Positions 1-8,158 of a stretch of 24,845 nucleotides of DNA are shown piece after piece (position 1 is the stretch's first letter; each line of letters starts with the position of its first letter). The notes under the pieces were generated by a model. It made no database searches. It saw only the letters and a list, made by a program, of their open reading frames with translations, and was not told where the DNA came from. Position numbers and translations under genes: made by a program. Source of the DNA: Lentisphaeria bacterium (GTDB lineage: Bacteria > Verrucomicrobiota > Lentisphaeria > Oligosphaerales > Oligosphaeraceae); contig JAEDMH010000016.1 in the NCBI GenBank assembly GCA_016303095.1, positions 1 through 24,845 on the forward strand, written 5' to 3'.

Positions 1-1
1 G

Positions 2-60
2 AGCGCCATGGCGGCCCAAATGATCGTCGCCGGGGTGAAGAACCTATGGCTGGCTCCCTA
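2..60 (+). CDS. C-terminal end of an unidentified upstream gene (partial)
   Basis: Nineteen open codons run in from the window edge to a TAG at 58-60. They end in a hydrophobic/basic stretch reading AGVKNLWLAP. The codons are GC-rich and look coding, in line with the neighbours. The fragment faintly recalls the AGIKxIxNFAP segment of Rossmann CoA/NAD-binding proteins such as Rex, but in Rex that segment is internal, so I do not assign a family. The gene begins outside the window. Confidence 0.3.
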
Positions 61-102
61 GGGAACCCTGGGCCTCCCCCCCCGGGAAATCGGGAATCAG
101 AT

Positions 103-108
103 TATAGT
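103..108 (+). promoter_or_regulatory. possible -10 element (TATAGT) ahead of paaK
   Basis: The only AT-rich patch in the 175 nt between the upstream stop and the paaK start is at about 97-113, and it contains TATAGT. No convincing -35 hexamer lies 16-18 nt upstream, where the sequence is C-rich. It is suggested on composition and position only. Confidence 0.25.
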
Positions 109-234
109 AAACCGCTTTTCTCCCTTCCTTCGTGAACTGTGGCGTCCGCCCCGCTCGCCCCCTGCCTCTTGCCCAGGCCGGGCACGCCCACGGCCCTCCC
201 CCGCTTCCTTCCCTCCCCCCACCTAAACCGTACC

Positions 235-1539
235 ATGAACCCTGCGCTGCTTTCCCAGAAGGACTACCTTGAACGCCCCCAGCTGGAAGCCCTCCAGCTG
301 GAGCGCCTCCAGACCATCGTGGCCCACGCCTACCAGAATAGCCCCTTCTACACCAGGGCCATGGACGCCATGGGAGTGAAGCCCCGGGACATCCGGAGCC
401 TGGCGGACATTGTGCGCCTCCCCTTCACCCAGAAGACGGATTTGAGAGACCACTATCCCTATGGGCTGAATGCGGTCCCCTCCGAAGAAATTGTCCGCAT
501 CCACGCCTCCAGCGGCACCACAGGCAAGCCCATCGTGGTCACCTACACCCGGGGGGACCTGGACATTTGGACGGAGACCACGGCCCGCTGCTTCCTCATG
601 GGCGGGGTCACCAATCGGGACGTGGCGGTCATCGGCTATGGCTATAGCCTCTTCACCGGCGGCATGGGCGCCCACCAGGGCATGGAGCGCATTGGCGCCA
701 CCGTGGTTCCCATGGGAGGAGGCAACACCGAGAAGCTCTGCATGCTGATTCAGGATCTGGGAGTCTCGGTGCTGTGCTGCACCCCCTCCTACTTCATCCA
801 CCTCATGGAGGTGGCCCAGCGCCTGGGCCTGGATCTCCACAAGACCACCCTGCGCCACGGATTCTTCGGCGCCGAGCCCTGGACCGACGAAATGCGGGCG
901 CACATCGAGGAGGGCTCCGGCATCCACGCCCACGACATCTTCGGACTCTCGGAGATCATGGGCCCCGGCGTGGCCGGCAGCTGCGACGCCCATAACGGAC
1001 TCCACATCTTCGAGGACCACTACTTCCCGGAGATCGTGGATCCCGCCACCGGCGAGGCTCTGCCCCCGGGAGAAGAAGGCGAACTGGTACTCACCACCCT
1101 GGACAAGTTCGCCATGCCCCTCCTCCGCTACCGCACCCACGACATCACCCGCCTCCACTACGAAAAGTGCTCCTGCGGACGCACTCTGGTTCATATGGAT
1201 CCTATCCGCCGCCGCAGCGACGACATGCTGATCATCCGGGGCGTGAACCTCTTCCCCTCCCAGGTGGAAGCCATCCTCCTCCCCATCCATGGCGTGGTGC
1301 CCCACTACGAACTGGTGGTCACCCGGGAAGGCGCCATGGACGAGCTGGAAGTGCGGGTGGAGGTCACCCCCGACCTCTTCGGCGACAAGGTGGCGGTCCT
1401 GGAATCCCTCCGGAAGCTCATCGCCGAGAAGATCAAGGGAATGATCGGCATCAGCGCCAAGGTCACCCTGGTGGAACCCGGCGCCATCGCCCGCTGCGAC
1501 GGCAAGACCCGCCACGTGGTGGACAAGCGGAAAAAATAG
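235..1539 (+). CDS. paaK: phenylacetate-CoA ligase family protein (PaaK-like)
   Basis: An adenylate-forming ligase expected to activate phenylacetate or a related aryl acid to its CoA thioester using ATP. The ATP-binding loop SSGTTGKP is at about residues 92-99. The adenylation motif reads FGLSEIMGPG, and a C-terminal swivel domain carries DDMLIIRGVNLFPSQVE. At 434 residues it matches the usual 430-440 of the family. The reading frame is open back to a GTG at 139, but that extension is proline-rich and low-complexity, and ATG 235 gives the normal N-terminus (NPALLSQKDYLER). No Shine-Dalgarno site is visible. The double-ACT gene 61 nt downstream is a common partner in anaerobes, where such pairs often accompany indolepyruvate/2-oxoacid oxidoreductases. 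The exact substrate cannot be read from sequence. Confidence 0.93.
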   Translation: MNPALLSQKDYLERPQLEALQLERLQTIVAHAYQNSPFYTRAMDAMGVKPRDIRSLADIVRLPFTQKTDLRDHYPYGLNAVPSEEIVRIHASSGTTGKPIVVTYTRGDLDIWTETTARCFLMGGVTNRDVAVIGYGYSLFTGGMGAHQGMERIGATVVPMGGGNTEKLCMLIQDLGVSVLCCTPSYFIHLMEVAQRLGLDLHKTTLRHGFFGAEPWTDEMRAHIEEGSGIHAHDIFGLSEIMGPGVAGSCDAHNGLHIFEDHYFPEIVDPATGEALPPGEEGELVLTTLDKFAMPLLRYRTHDITRLHYEKCSCGRTLVHMDPIRRRSDDMLIIRGVNLFPSQVEAILLPIHGVVPHYELVVTREGAMDELEVRVEVTPDLFGDKVAVLESLRKLIAEKIKGMIGISAKVTLVEPGAIARCDGKTRHVVDKRKK

Positions 1540-1586
1540 GCGACTCGTCCCAGTTCCTCCCCCCCCTTTCCCTTTCTCTTCACGAC

Positions 1587-1592
1587 AGGAGA
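1587..1592 (+). promoter_or_regulatory. Shine-Dalgarno site of the ACT gene
   Basis: AGGAGA lies 8 nt before ATG 1601 and fixes that start. It is one of the few strong Shine-Dalgarno sites in this window. Confidence 0.75.
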
Positions 1593-1600
1593 CAACGACC

Positions 1601-2035
1601 ATGACGAAGGAAATCCGACAGATCTCCATCTTCCTGGAGAACCGCGTGGGGCGGCTGGCCCAAGTCACCAGCCTTCTTGGACAATCCTCCATCGACATTC
1701 TGGCCATCTCCGTGGCCGACACCGCCGACTTCGGCATCCTCCGGCTGCTGGTGAATGACGTGGACAAAGCGGTGGCCGTGCTGCGGGACAATGGCACCGT
1801 CTGCACCGTGAACCCGGTTTCCGTGGTGCCCGTGGAGGGCGTTCCCGGCGGTCTGGCCAAAGTCCTGGGCATCATTCTGGACAACGGGCTGAACATCGAA
1901 TACATGTATGCCGTCTCCCAGAAACCCGTGTCCCATCCCTTGATGGTCTTCCGCTTCACCAATCCCGAGGCGGCCCGTCTGGCCTTCTCCCAGGCCGGCG
2001 TGGAGACCCTGACCCCCGAGGAGTTCCTCGCCTAG
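1601..2035 (+). CDS. tandem ACT domain protein
   Basis: A 144-residue protein made of two ACT domains. The first (about 4-70) starts KEIRQISIFLENRVGRLAQVT, with the glycine-containing loop typical of ACT ligand sites. The second (about 72-138) contains LAKVLGIILDNGLNIEYMY. There is no catalytic domain, so it probably binds an amino acid or aryl acid and acts as a small regulator or sensor. This resembles the stand-alone ACT proteins (COG4747 type) often found beside paaK. It follows paaK by 61 nt and the transporter follows 27 nt later, so the three may be one transcript. The ligand is unknown. Confidence 0.88.
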   Translation: MTKEIRQISIFLENRVGRLAQVTSLLGQSSIDILAISVADTADFGILRLLVNDVDKAVAVLRDNGTVCTVNPVSVVPVEGVPGGLAKVLGIILDNGLNIEYMYAVSQKPVSHPLMVFRFTNPEAARLAFSQAGVETLTPEEFLA

Positions 2036-2062
2036 CCTCTCCTCTTCCGGCTCTCCCTCCCC

Positions 2063-2980
2063 ATGGACTATTCCGGCTTGGCGGCGGGCTTTCTCACCGC
2101 CATCCTCTCCTCTTCCGCCTTTCTCGCCTCCACCTGGGCGTTGCGTCGCACCAAGGGTCTTTCCCCCCATGGGCTGATGATCAACGCGGGGGTATGGATG
2201 GGGATTTTGTCCCTGGGGATGTTGGCGGTTTTCTGGACCCCGGCCTTGTTCACCCGGGGCTTCCTTTCCCGTCTTCCCGCCCTGGCGGGGGCCTCTGTCT
2301 TCTTCAGCCTGGGGCAGACCTGCGTCTTTGTGGCCCAGCGGAAGGTGGAGGCCTCCCGGGTGGTGCCCCTCCTGGGATTGAAGCTGCCCATGCTGGCGCT
2401 GATCTCCCTGGCCTTCTTTCACGATCCCCTAGGCCCCTGGCAGTTTCTCGCCATCTTCCTGGCGGTCGTGGCAGCCTTTTTGCTGAACCATGCGGGAAAG
2501 CGCATCCCCCTCTCCAGCATTCTTTTCGTGCTGGCGGGATGCCTCTCCTACTGCCTTTCCGACCTTTCCCTGAACGCCCTCACCCGGCGCATTGCGGCGG
2601 ATCTAGGGGAGAGCACCCTAATGGCCGCCCTCCATTGCACCGCCTTGACCTACATTGGGGTGGCGGTGCTGGCCCTGGCGGCCCTCTGCGTCACCCGGGC
2701 CTCCCTCACCACGCCGGCGGTGCTCCGCAGCATCCCCTTCTCCTGCTTGTGGATCGGATGCATCATCGCCTTGAATTTCTGCTTCGCCCGCCTGGGCACG
2801 GTTCACGGCACCCTTCTCCAAAACACCCGGGGCATCTTCACCCTCCTCCTGACCCCCCTGTGCATCGCCATGGGATGCACCGCCCTGGAAACCAAACTGA
2901 CAGCCAACCTCTTCTGGCGCCGCATGGCCGCCGCCACCCTGGTCTTCCTGGCCGTCCTCGTTTATCCCCTGGGGAAATGA
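2063..2980 (+). CDS. EamA/DMT-type multi-spanning membrane transporter
   Basis: A 305-residue, strongly hydrophobic protein with about ten predicted membrane helices in two similar halves, the layout of the drug/metabolite transporter superfamily. The N-terminal helix includes AAGFLTAILSSSAFLAS. A loop with RKVEASRVVPLLGLKLPMLAL ends the first half, resembling the conserved EamA segment in which a substrate-pathway helix follows a short charged loop. The last helix ends in LGK. The substrate cannot be told. Location after paaK-ACT allows, but does not prove, export or uptake of an aromatic or amino acid compound. The start codon follows a 27-nt leader with only two purines and has no Shine-Dalgarno site. 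Confidence 0.75.
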   Translation: MDYSGLAAGFLTAILSSSAFLASTWALRRTKGLSPHGLMINAGVWMGILSLGMLAVFWTPALFTRGFLSRLPALAGASVFFSLGQTCVFVAQRKVEASRVVPLLGLKLPMLALISLAFFHDPLGPWQFLAIFLAVVAAFLLNHAGKRIPLSSILFVLAGCLSYCLSDLSLNALTRRIAADLGESTLMAALHCTALTYIGVAVLALAALCVTRASLTTPAVLRSIPFSCLWIGCIIALNFCFARLGTVHGTLLQNTRGIFTLLLTPLCIAMGCTALETKLTANLFWRRMAAATLVFLAVLVYPLGK

Positions 2981-3042
2981 TCCCCCACGCCTCCCCTTTC
3001 TGACTCTCCGCCGGAGACTCCCCGGCGACTCCCCCTCCTCCC

Positions 3043-5781
3043 ATGCCTCCTTCTCCTGCCAGCAAACCCTTGGACGACGCTCTGCGCCACAATCGGGAGA
3101 TGGCCTCCACGGCATTCCGCTACCACCGCTTCATTCCTCTTTTTTTCCTGGTCTTCCTCCTCTTCTCCCTCCTGTCCTTCCATCCCGAGGATCTGGATTT
3201 CTTTGCGGGAGGGCTGCAAGGCTCCACCTATCCCCACAATATCTTTGGCGCATGGGGCACCAATGTCAGCTGGTTTCTGCTTCTCATTCTGGGATTGGGG
3301 GCCTACCAACTGGTCTTCCTGTGCCTTCTCTGCCTCTGCCGACGCCTCATCTGGAGAAAGGGGCTGCTGGCCAGCAACTGGGAATACATCCTCTCCATTC
3401 CCCTGAATGTCTTGGGAGTCTCTCTCTTCCTGGGAGCCCTGCCCCAGGCCCTGCCCCAATGGACCCAGAAGCTGAATCTGGCCACCATCCCCGGAGGACT
3501 CCTGGGACAGTTCTTGAGCAGCCCGGATCGGGGCATCATCTTCCAGGCGCTGGACACCACGGGATGCCTCATCTTCGCCGGAATCTGCTTGTTCTTTAGC
3601 CTGTTTGTCATCCTCCACTACGATTGGCTGGTGCCCGGCCAATTCCTGTGGCGGATGCTCTGCACCCATTGGAGGACCTATCAGGAGAAGCGGGCGGCCA
3701 GACGCCAGGCGGAAAGGGAAGCCGCCGCCCAGGCCGCCAAGACCGCCCCGCCGGAAGCGCCTGCTCCCCCTGCCGCCCCCACGCCTGTCCAATCGGAAGT
3801 GCGCTTTTCGGGAGGGGGAGAGACGGTTCCCCCCGCTGGCTTCCGGGCCCGCAGGGGGCAGGAATCCATTCAGGCCGACCGCCAGGCCCAGGAGGCCATC
3901 CTGGGCGCCTCCCGAGGGAGCACCCCCGCTCCTCCCCCGCCCCGCTACCAGGCCGAACTCCCCTTGCCGGAGGCGGAGGACACGCCTCCTCCCCCGCCGC
4001 CGCCTCCCCCCGTCTCCCGGCCGACTCCTCCGCCCGCTTCCCGGCGTGCCGCTCCTGTGGCCTCTCCCCCGCCGGGGAGGTATCAGCTGCCTGTCCCCGA
4101 GGAGTTCTTCCCCCCGGCTCCCCAGGAGGGGCTGGCCTCGGTCAGTCCGGAGGAATTGGAGCGGAACAAGGGGATCATCCAGAGGACCTTGGATGCCTTT
4201 GACATGGATGCGGACGTGGTCAACGCCACCGCCGGCCCCCAGGTCACCCTATACGAAGTGCAGATGGGCACAGGCACCTCGGTCACCCGCCTAGGCTCCT
4301 GCCGCCAGGACATTTCCATGGCATTGAAGGCCACCCGGAACATCCGGATGCTGCTGCCCATTCCCGGGAAAGGGGTGGCGGGCATTGAAGTGCCCAATCG
4401 GAAGCCCGCCTTGGTGTGCGCCCACGAGCTGTTCACCTCGGAGGCCTGGCGGACCACCCGAAAGCACATTCCCCTGATGCTGGGAAAGAACTTCCAGGGA
4501 AATCCCTTCATCATGGATTTGGAGGAAGCCCCCCATCTCCTCATCGCCGGCTCCACGGGAAGCGGAAAGTCCGGCTGCATGAATCTCCTCCTCCAATCCC
4601 TCCTCCTCCGCTTCACCCCAGAGGAATTGCACCTGGTGATGGTGGACCCCAAGATGCTGGAATTCGCCCCCTACGAGAAAATCCCCCATCTGGCCGCCCC
4701 CATCATCAACGAAGTCTCCCAAGCGGGGGCCCTGCTGAACTGGGCCTGCGTGGAGATGGACAAGCGGTATCGCCAAATGAAAGCCGTGGGCGTCCGCAAG
4801 CTGGTGGAGTTCAACCAACGCCCCTTGACCAATCCCCCGCCTTTGGACAGCGACGGGGATCCCGTGCCCGACCGCCTGCCCCGTCTGGTGATCATCATCG
4901 ACGAGCTGGCGGAGATCACCCTCCAGGTGAAGAAGGATGTGGAGCTGGCTCTCTCTCGCCTGGGAGGCAAAGCCAGAGCGGCGGGCATCCACATGATTGT
5001 GGCCACCCAGCGTCCCTCCCGGGAGGTCTTCACCGGCGTCATTAAGAGCAACTTCCCCTATCGGATCGCCTTGAAAACCTCCGACAGCACCAACTCCCGG
5101 ATCATTCTCGGCGCCACGGGGGCCGAGGATCTTCTGGGCAAAGGAGACATGCTCTACAGCACGGGCGGCGCGGAATTGGAGCGCATTCAGTGCGGCTGGG
5201 TGGAAAACCAGGAGATCGGAGACGTGACCGCCTTCTGGGCCAACCAGGGAGCGCCCCAATACAACGAGAGTCTGATGCGTGCCCTGGAACCCGCGGAGGA
5301 GAACGAGGGAGAGGTGCCCGGAGACGACGCCGGGGAGGTCTCCCTGGCGCCGGGAGGCGGCAACGGAGAAGACGACCTGATTCTCCAGGCCCTCCGGGTT
5401 CTCCAGCAATACAAGCGCCCCACCATCTCCCTGCTCCAGCGCTATCTGCGCATCGGATACAACAAATCCGCCAGCCTGATGCAGGAGTTGGAGGATCTAG
5501 GCTACGTGGGCCCTCAGCCCATCTCCGGCATGCGGGAAATCTACTGGGACAACTTCCCCGTGGAGGGAGAAGCCGCCCCGCGGAGAGGCGGCGAGCCCCC
5601 CTTGACTTCCTCCCCCTCCCAGGAGCCTCAGGAGGAAAGGGAGCCTCAGGAGCCCTCCTCCGCTCCGGCTGACTTGGACTTGGGCGCTGAGCCGGAGGAA
5701 AACTCTCTCTCCGCCTCCTCTTATGCCCAGCGCAGGGCCTCCGCGGCCGCCGACTCCCCCCGGGAAGAGGAGTCTCTGTAA
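3043..5781 (+). CDS. ftsK: FtsK/SpoIIIE family DNA translocase
   Basis: A septal, membrane-anchored, ATP-driven DNA pump that clears and aligns chromosome ends at division. The N-terminal 200 residues hold four membrane helices (about 28-46, 70-98, 113-133, 168-192). A proline-rich cytoplasmic linker (about 215-360) follows, then the alpha domain (about 365-455) and the RecA-like beta domain. The beta domain has Walker A GSTGSGKS at 503-510 and Walker B IIIDE ending at D620-E621, plus the ATQRPS sensor segment. A gamma winged helix at about 777-840 would read polar chromosome sequences. An acidic, proline-rich tail (about 850-912) extends beyond gamma, which is unusual. All catalytic residues look intact. 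It follows the transporter by 62 nt and precedes the RodZ-like gene by 6 nt. The annotation is secure; only the exact start is open (a later Met lies before the first helix). Confidence 0.96.
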   Translation: MPPSPASKPLDDALRHNREMASTAFRYHRFIPLFFLVFLLFSLLSFHPEDLDFFAGGLQGSTYPHNIFGAWGTNVSWFLLLILGLGAYQLVFLCLLCLCRRLIWRKGLLASNWEYILSIPLNVLGVSLFLGALPQALPQWTQKLNLATIPGGLLGQFLSSPDRGIIFQALDTTGCLIFAGICLFFSLFVILHYDWLVPGQFLWRMLCTHWRTYQEKRAARRQAEREAAAQAAKTAPPEAPAPPAAPTPVQSEVRFSGGGETVPPAGFRARRGQESIQADRQAQEAILGASRGSTPAPPPPRYQAELPLPEAEDTPPPPPPPPPVSRPTPPPASRRAAPVASPPPGRYQLPVPEEFFPPAPQEGLASVSPEELERNKGIIQRTLDAFDMDADVVNATAGPQVTLYEVQMGTGTSVTRLGSCRQDISMALKATRNIRMLLPIPGKGVAGIEVPNRKPALVCAHELFTSEAWRTTRKHIPLMLGKNFQGNPFIMDLEEAPHLLIAGSTGSGKSGCMNLLLQSLLLRFTPEELHLVMVDPKMLEFAPYEKIPHLAAPIINEVSQAGALLNWACVEMDKRYRQMKAVGVRKLVEFNQRPLTNPPPLDSDGDPVPDRLPRLVIIIDELAEITLQVKKDVELALSRLGGKARAAGIHMIVATQRPSREVFTGVIKSNFPYRIALKTSDSTNSRIILGATGAEDLLGKGDMLYSTGGAELERIQCGWVENQEIGDVTAFWANQGAPQYNESLMRALEPAEENEGEVPGDDAGEVSLAPGGGNGEDDLILQALRVLQQYKRPTISLLQRYLRIGYNKSASLMQELEDLGYVGPQPISGMREIYWDNFPVEGEAAPRRGGEPPLTSSPSQEPQEEREPQEPSSAPADLDLGAEPEENSLSASSYAQRRASAAADSPREEESL

Positions 5782-5787
5782 GCCCCC

Positions 5788-6348
5788 ATGGAGACGCTGC
5801 CCCCCATCCCCCCGTCCAATGGCCCCTCAGGAGTCTCCCTGACCGCCCCGCCGCCCAGTTTCGGGGCGCTGCTCCTGCGCTACCGGCTGAACGCCGATCT
5901 CACCCTGAACAAGGCGGCAGAACAGGCGAAAATCACCGTCCCCCGCCTTCAGTCGCTGGAAGCGGCCGACTTCGCCGCCATCGATCTCCATCCCCACTAC
6001 TGCCTCCCCATTCTGGAGCGCCTTTGCGTGGTCTACGGGCGTTCTCCGGAGGAGACCGACCGGCTCCTGGATGTCTTCCAGAAGAACCTGGAGACCTACG
6101 AGGCGGAGACGGGAGTCCAGCTCAACCGAGAGCTGTCCCACTGCCTGGAGGAGAACGCCCCCGCCCCCGTGGCACGCCCCTCCGCCATCCTCATCTCCTT
6201 CCTGATTCTCCTCCTGCTCCTCCTGGTCCTGGGGGGATGTCTCTACCGGAAGTTCCAGCAGGCCACCCTGCCGGAATCCCGGGACTATGATCTGCCGGCC
6301 CTGCTCCCCGAACCCACGCTCCCCTTGGACACCCTGCCCCTTCCCTGA
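5788..6348 (+). CDS. RodZ-like protein: N-terminal HTH plus one membrane helix
   Basis: A 186-residue protein. Residues about 24-92 form a helix-turn-helix of the HTH_25/RodZ type, beginning FGALLLRYRLNADLTLNKAAEQ. A helical linker (93-130) follows, then one clear transmembrane segment (about 133-153, a long Leu/Ile run) and a short proline-rich outer tail of some 30 residues. RodZ links MreB to the wall-elongation machinery through this HTH. This copy lacks RodZ's folded periplasmic domain, so it may be a scaffold or a membrane-bound regulator instead. It sits between two FtsK-family genes with gaps of 6 and 13 nt, so a role with the translocase is plausible by context only. Confidence 0.75.
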   Translation: METLPPIPPSNGPSGVSLTAPPPSFGALLLRYRLNADLTLNKAAEQAKITVPRLQSLEAADFAAIDLHPHYCLPILERLCVVYGRSPEETDRLLDVFQKNLETYEAETGVQLNRELSHCLEENAPAPVARPSAILISFLILLLLLLVLGGCLYRKFQQATLPESRDYDLPALLPEPTLPLDTLPLP

Positions 6349-6361
6349 GGCCACCCACCCC

Positions 6362-8116
6362 ATGACCCCTCCCTATCTCCCCCCTTCTCCCGAGCTTTGG
6401 GTGCCCGTCCCCAGGAATGCGGAGGATTCCCCCTCCCCCGAGGAGGAACGGCCCCTGGATCCTGCCGTCTCCCGGGAGGAACAGGAGCGTACCGCGACCC
6501 ACTTCCAGAACCTTCTGGAAGACGCCGGCTTGGCGGCCACGGTCACGGCCATTGTGCCCACCACCGCCTACATCCGGCTGGAGATCAGCCTGGCTCCCGG
6601 CACCTCTCTGGAAGCCTTGGGGCTTCTCCGCCAGGAGATCCAGCAGAGAATGGGGCGTCCCCGTCCTCCCCGGATGCTCCTGCCCATCCCCGGGCGAGAT
6701 CGGGCAGGGGTGGAAATTGCCAACCTTCAAGCCGCCTTCCCCACGCCCCAGGAGCTGTTCCTGGATCCGGACTGGAGCGCCGCCCAGGGCCATCTCCCCC
6801 TCCTTCTGGGAAAGGACGCCCTCCGCCTCCTCTCCTTGGATCTGGCCCGCAGCGGAAATCTCCTGGTGGCCGGATACGACGCCCCCAGCCTCGCCTCCCT
6901 CCTCCGCCAATTCCTCCTCTCTCTCCTCTCCCGTCAGACGCCGGAACAGCTCCGCCTGCTTCTCTTCTCCACCAAGGCGGAGACCTTCCGCCCCTTCGCC
7001 AAACTGCCCCATCTTCTTCTGGCTCCCCAGCGGGAAACAGAGACGGGCATTGGCCTTTTAGAGTGGTGTCTTCAGGAAACCACCCGTCGGCGCCGCCTGC
7101 TGGCCGCCTCGGGAAAGCGGAATCTGGAAGAATACGAAAAGGAGAGCCACCTCCCGGAGAAGAATCTGCCTAGGATCGTGCTTCTGGCGGACGACCTGAA
7201 CGCCCTTCTTGCCCCCCGGACTTCTTCCCGGGTCCAGGAGCTTCTCCTTGCCCTGGAACAGGCCGGCACCGTGGGTGTCCATCTCGTTGCCGCCATCTCC
7301 GGCGTGGTGCCGGACGCTTTGCGGGACGCCTTCCCCAGCCGGATTTGCGGCCATCTTCCCCCGGGCGATCCCACCCAGGAACTCCTGGGATTCCAGGATG
7401 CGGAGTGTCTCCAGGACCAGGGGGACTTTCTGCTTCACGCCGATGGCGAGACCCTCCGGTTCGCCACCCCCCTCCTCTCTCCGAAGCTATGCGCCCGGGC
7501 GACGGAATGCGCAGGAGGGACGCCCTTGCGTCCCTTGGCCGAGCTTCAAACGTTTCTCCTTCATTTCCTGGAAGGCAAACGCGCCCTCCAGGAAGCCAAT
7601 TTGGAAAAGGAAATGCCCCAGTTGAATTTTGCCGAACCCACGGCCAACGATGCCTTGCGCTGCGTCCTTTCCGCAGGCCAGGCCAACCCCTCTCTCCTCT
7701 CCGGCCTTCTGGGAGTTTCCCGGGAGCGGGCGGAGAATCTGTTGGACGAACTCACGTTCCATGAATACCTGAGCGCCCCGGACCAGAATGGGGAGCGGGC
7801 CATCCAGCGGGAGAAGATTCCCCCGGAGCTGCTGGGGGAGGCTCCCCGTCAGCGCAAGACCCTGGAGACCCTCCTGGAGGAACTATCCCGGAAGATCGCC
7901 CAGGGCGATCCCGGGAGCCGCACCGTGGCGGAATACAACAAGGGAGTTCACGCCATTGGCAAGAAGATCGTGGAAGAGGCCGCCGAAGTCTGGATGGCCG
8001 CCGAATACGAAAACAGCGAGAATCTCTCCCTGGAGATCAGTCAGCTCGTCTACCATCTCCTGGTGCTGATGCTGAAGAAGAAAATCACCCTGGAAGACAT
8101 CTACCGGCAGCTCTAG
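6362..8116 (+). CDS. hisE: inactive FtsK-like motor fused to phosphoribosyl-ATP pyrophosphatase (HisE)
   Basis: A 584-residue two-part protein. Residues about 45-490 follow FtsK's soluble motor: an alpha domain ending RMLLPIPGRDRAGVEIAN (the neighbour FtsK has RMLLPIPGKGVAGIEVPN), a RecA-like beta domain and a gamma winged helix (about 421-490). The Walker A loop is GYDAPSLA at 171-178, so the phosphate-binding Lys is Leu177 and the Mg-binding Ser is Ala178. Walker B is LLADD (D277-D278), and TQRP is lost. There are no membrane helices. Residues about 501-584 are a full HisE domain with GVHAIGKKIVEEAAEVW, metal-ligand motif E538-E539..E542 and EISQLVYH at 558-565, which would convert PR-ATP to PR-AMP plus pyrophosphate. 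The ATG at 6362 is preferred over an upstream in-frame ATG at 6287 that overlaps the HTH gene. HisG follows 42 nt later. No in-frame ATG or GTG precedes the HisE part, so it is most likely translated as a fusion. Confidence 0.88.
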   Translation: MTPPYLPPSPELWVPVPRNAEDSPSPEEERPLDPAVSREEQERTATHFQNLLEDAGLAATVTAIVPTTAYIRLEISLAPGTSLEALGLLRQEIQQRMGRPRPPRMLLPIPGRDRAGVEIANLQAAFPTPQELFLDPDWSAAQGHLPLLLGKDALRLLSLDLARSGNLLVAGYDAPSLASLLRQFLLSLLSRQTPEQLRLLLFSTKAETFRPFAKLPHLLLAPQRETETGIGLLEWCLQETTRRRRLLAASGKRNLEEYEKESHLPEKNLPRIVLLADDLNALLAPRTSSRVQELLLALEQAGTVGVHLVAAISGVVPDALRDAFPSRICGHLPPGDPTQELLGFQDAECLQDQGDFLLHADGETLRFATPLLSPKLCARATECAGGTPLRPLAELQTFLLHFLEGKRALQEANLEKEMPQLNFAEPTANDALRCVLSAGQANPSLLSGLLGVSRERAENLLDELTFHEYLSAPDQNGERAIQREKIPPELLGEAPRQRKTLETLLEELSRKIAQGDPGSRTVAEYNKGVHAIGKKIVEEAAEVWMAAEYENSENLSLEISQLVYHLLVLMLKKKITLEDIYRQL

Positions 8117-8158
8117 CCCACTCCCCTGCCGCCCCCTCTCACCCCTCTCTTACCCCCC

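Noticed and set aside
139..234. GTG-started N-terminal extension of the first PaaK
   Set aside because: The 32 added residues are proline/leucine-rich and absent from the family; ATG 235 gives the standard length and N-terminus.
6287..6361. Upstream ATG of the pseudo-FtsK-HisE gene
   Set aside because: It overlaps the end of the RodZ-like gene in another frame and adds a proline-rich stretch with no counterpart; ATG 6362 gives a clean 13-nt spacing.
6362..7860. Reading the FtsK-like part as a pseudogene
   Set aside because: The frame is intact over 500 codons, codon use matches the neighbours and the folded domains align end to end, so decay by drift is less likely than a changed function.
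7838..7864. Internal start giving a free HisE
   Set aside because: A GGGGGAGG run lies ahead of a CTG codon at about the start of the HisE domain, but there is no ATG or GTG in frame and the purine run is within normal coding sequence. It cannot be excluded, but the fusion is simpler.
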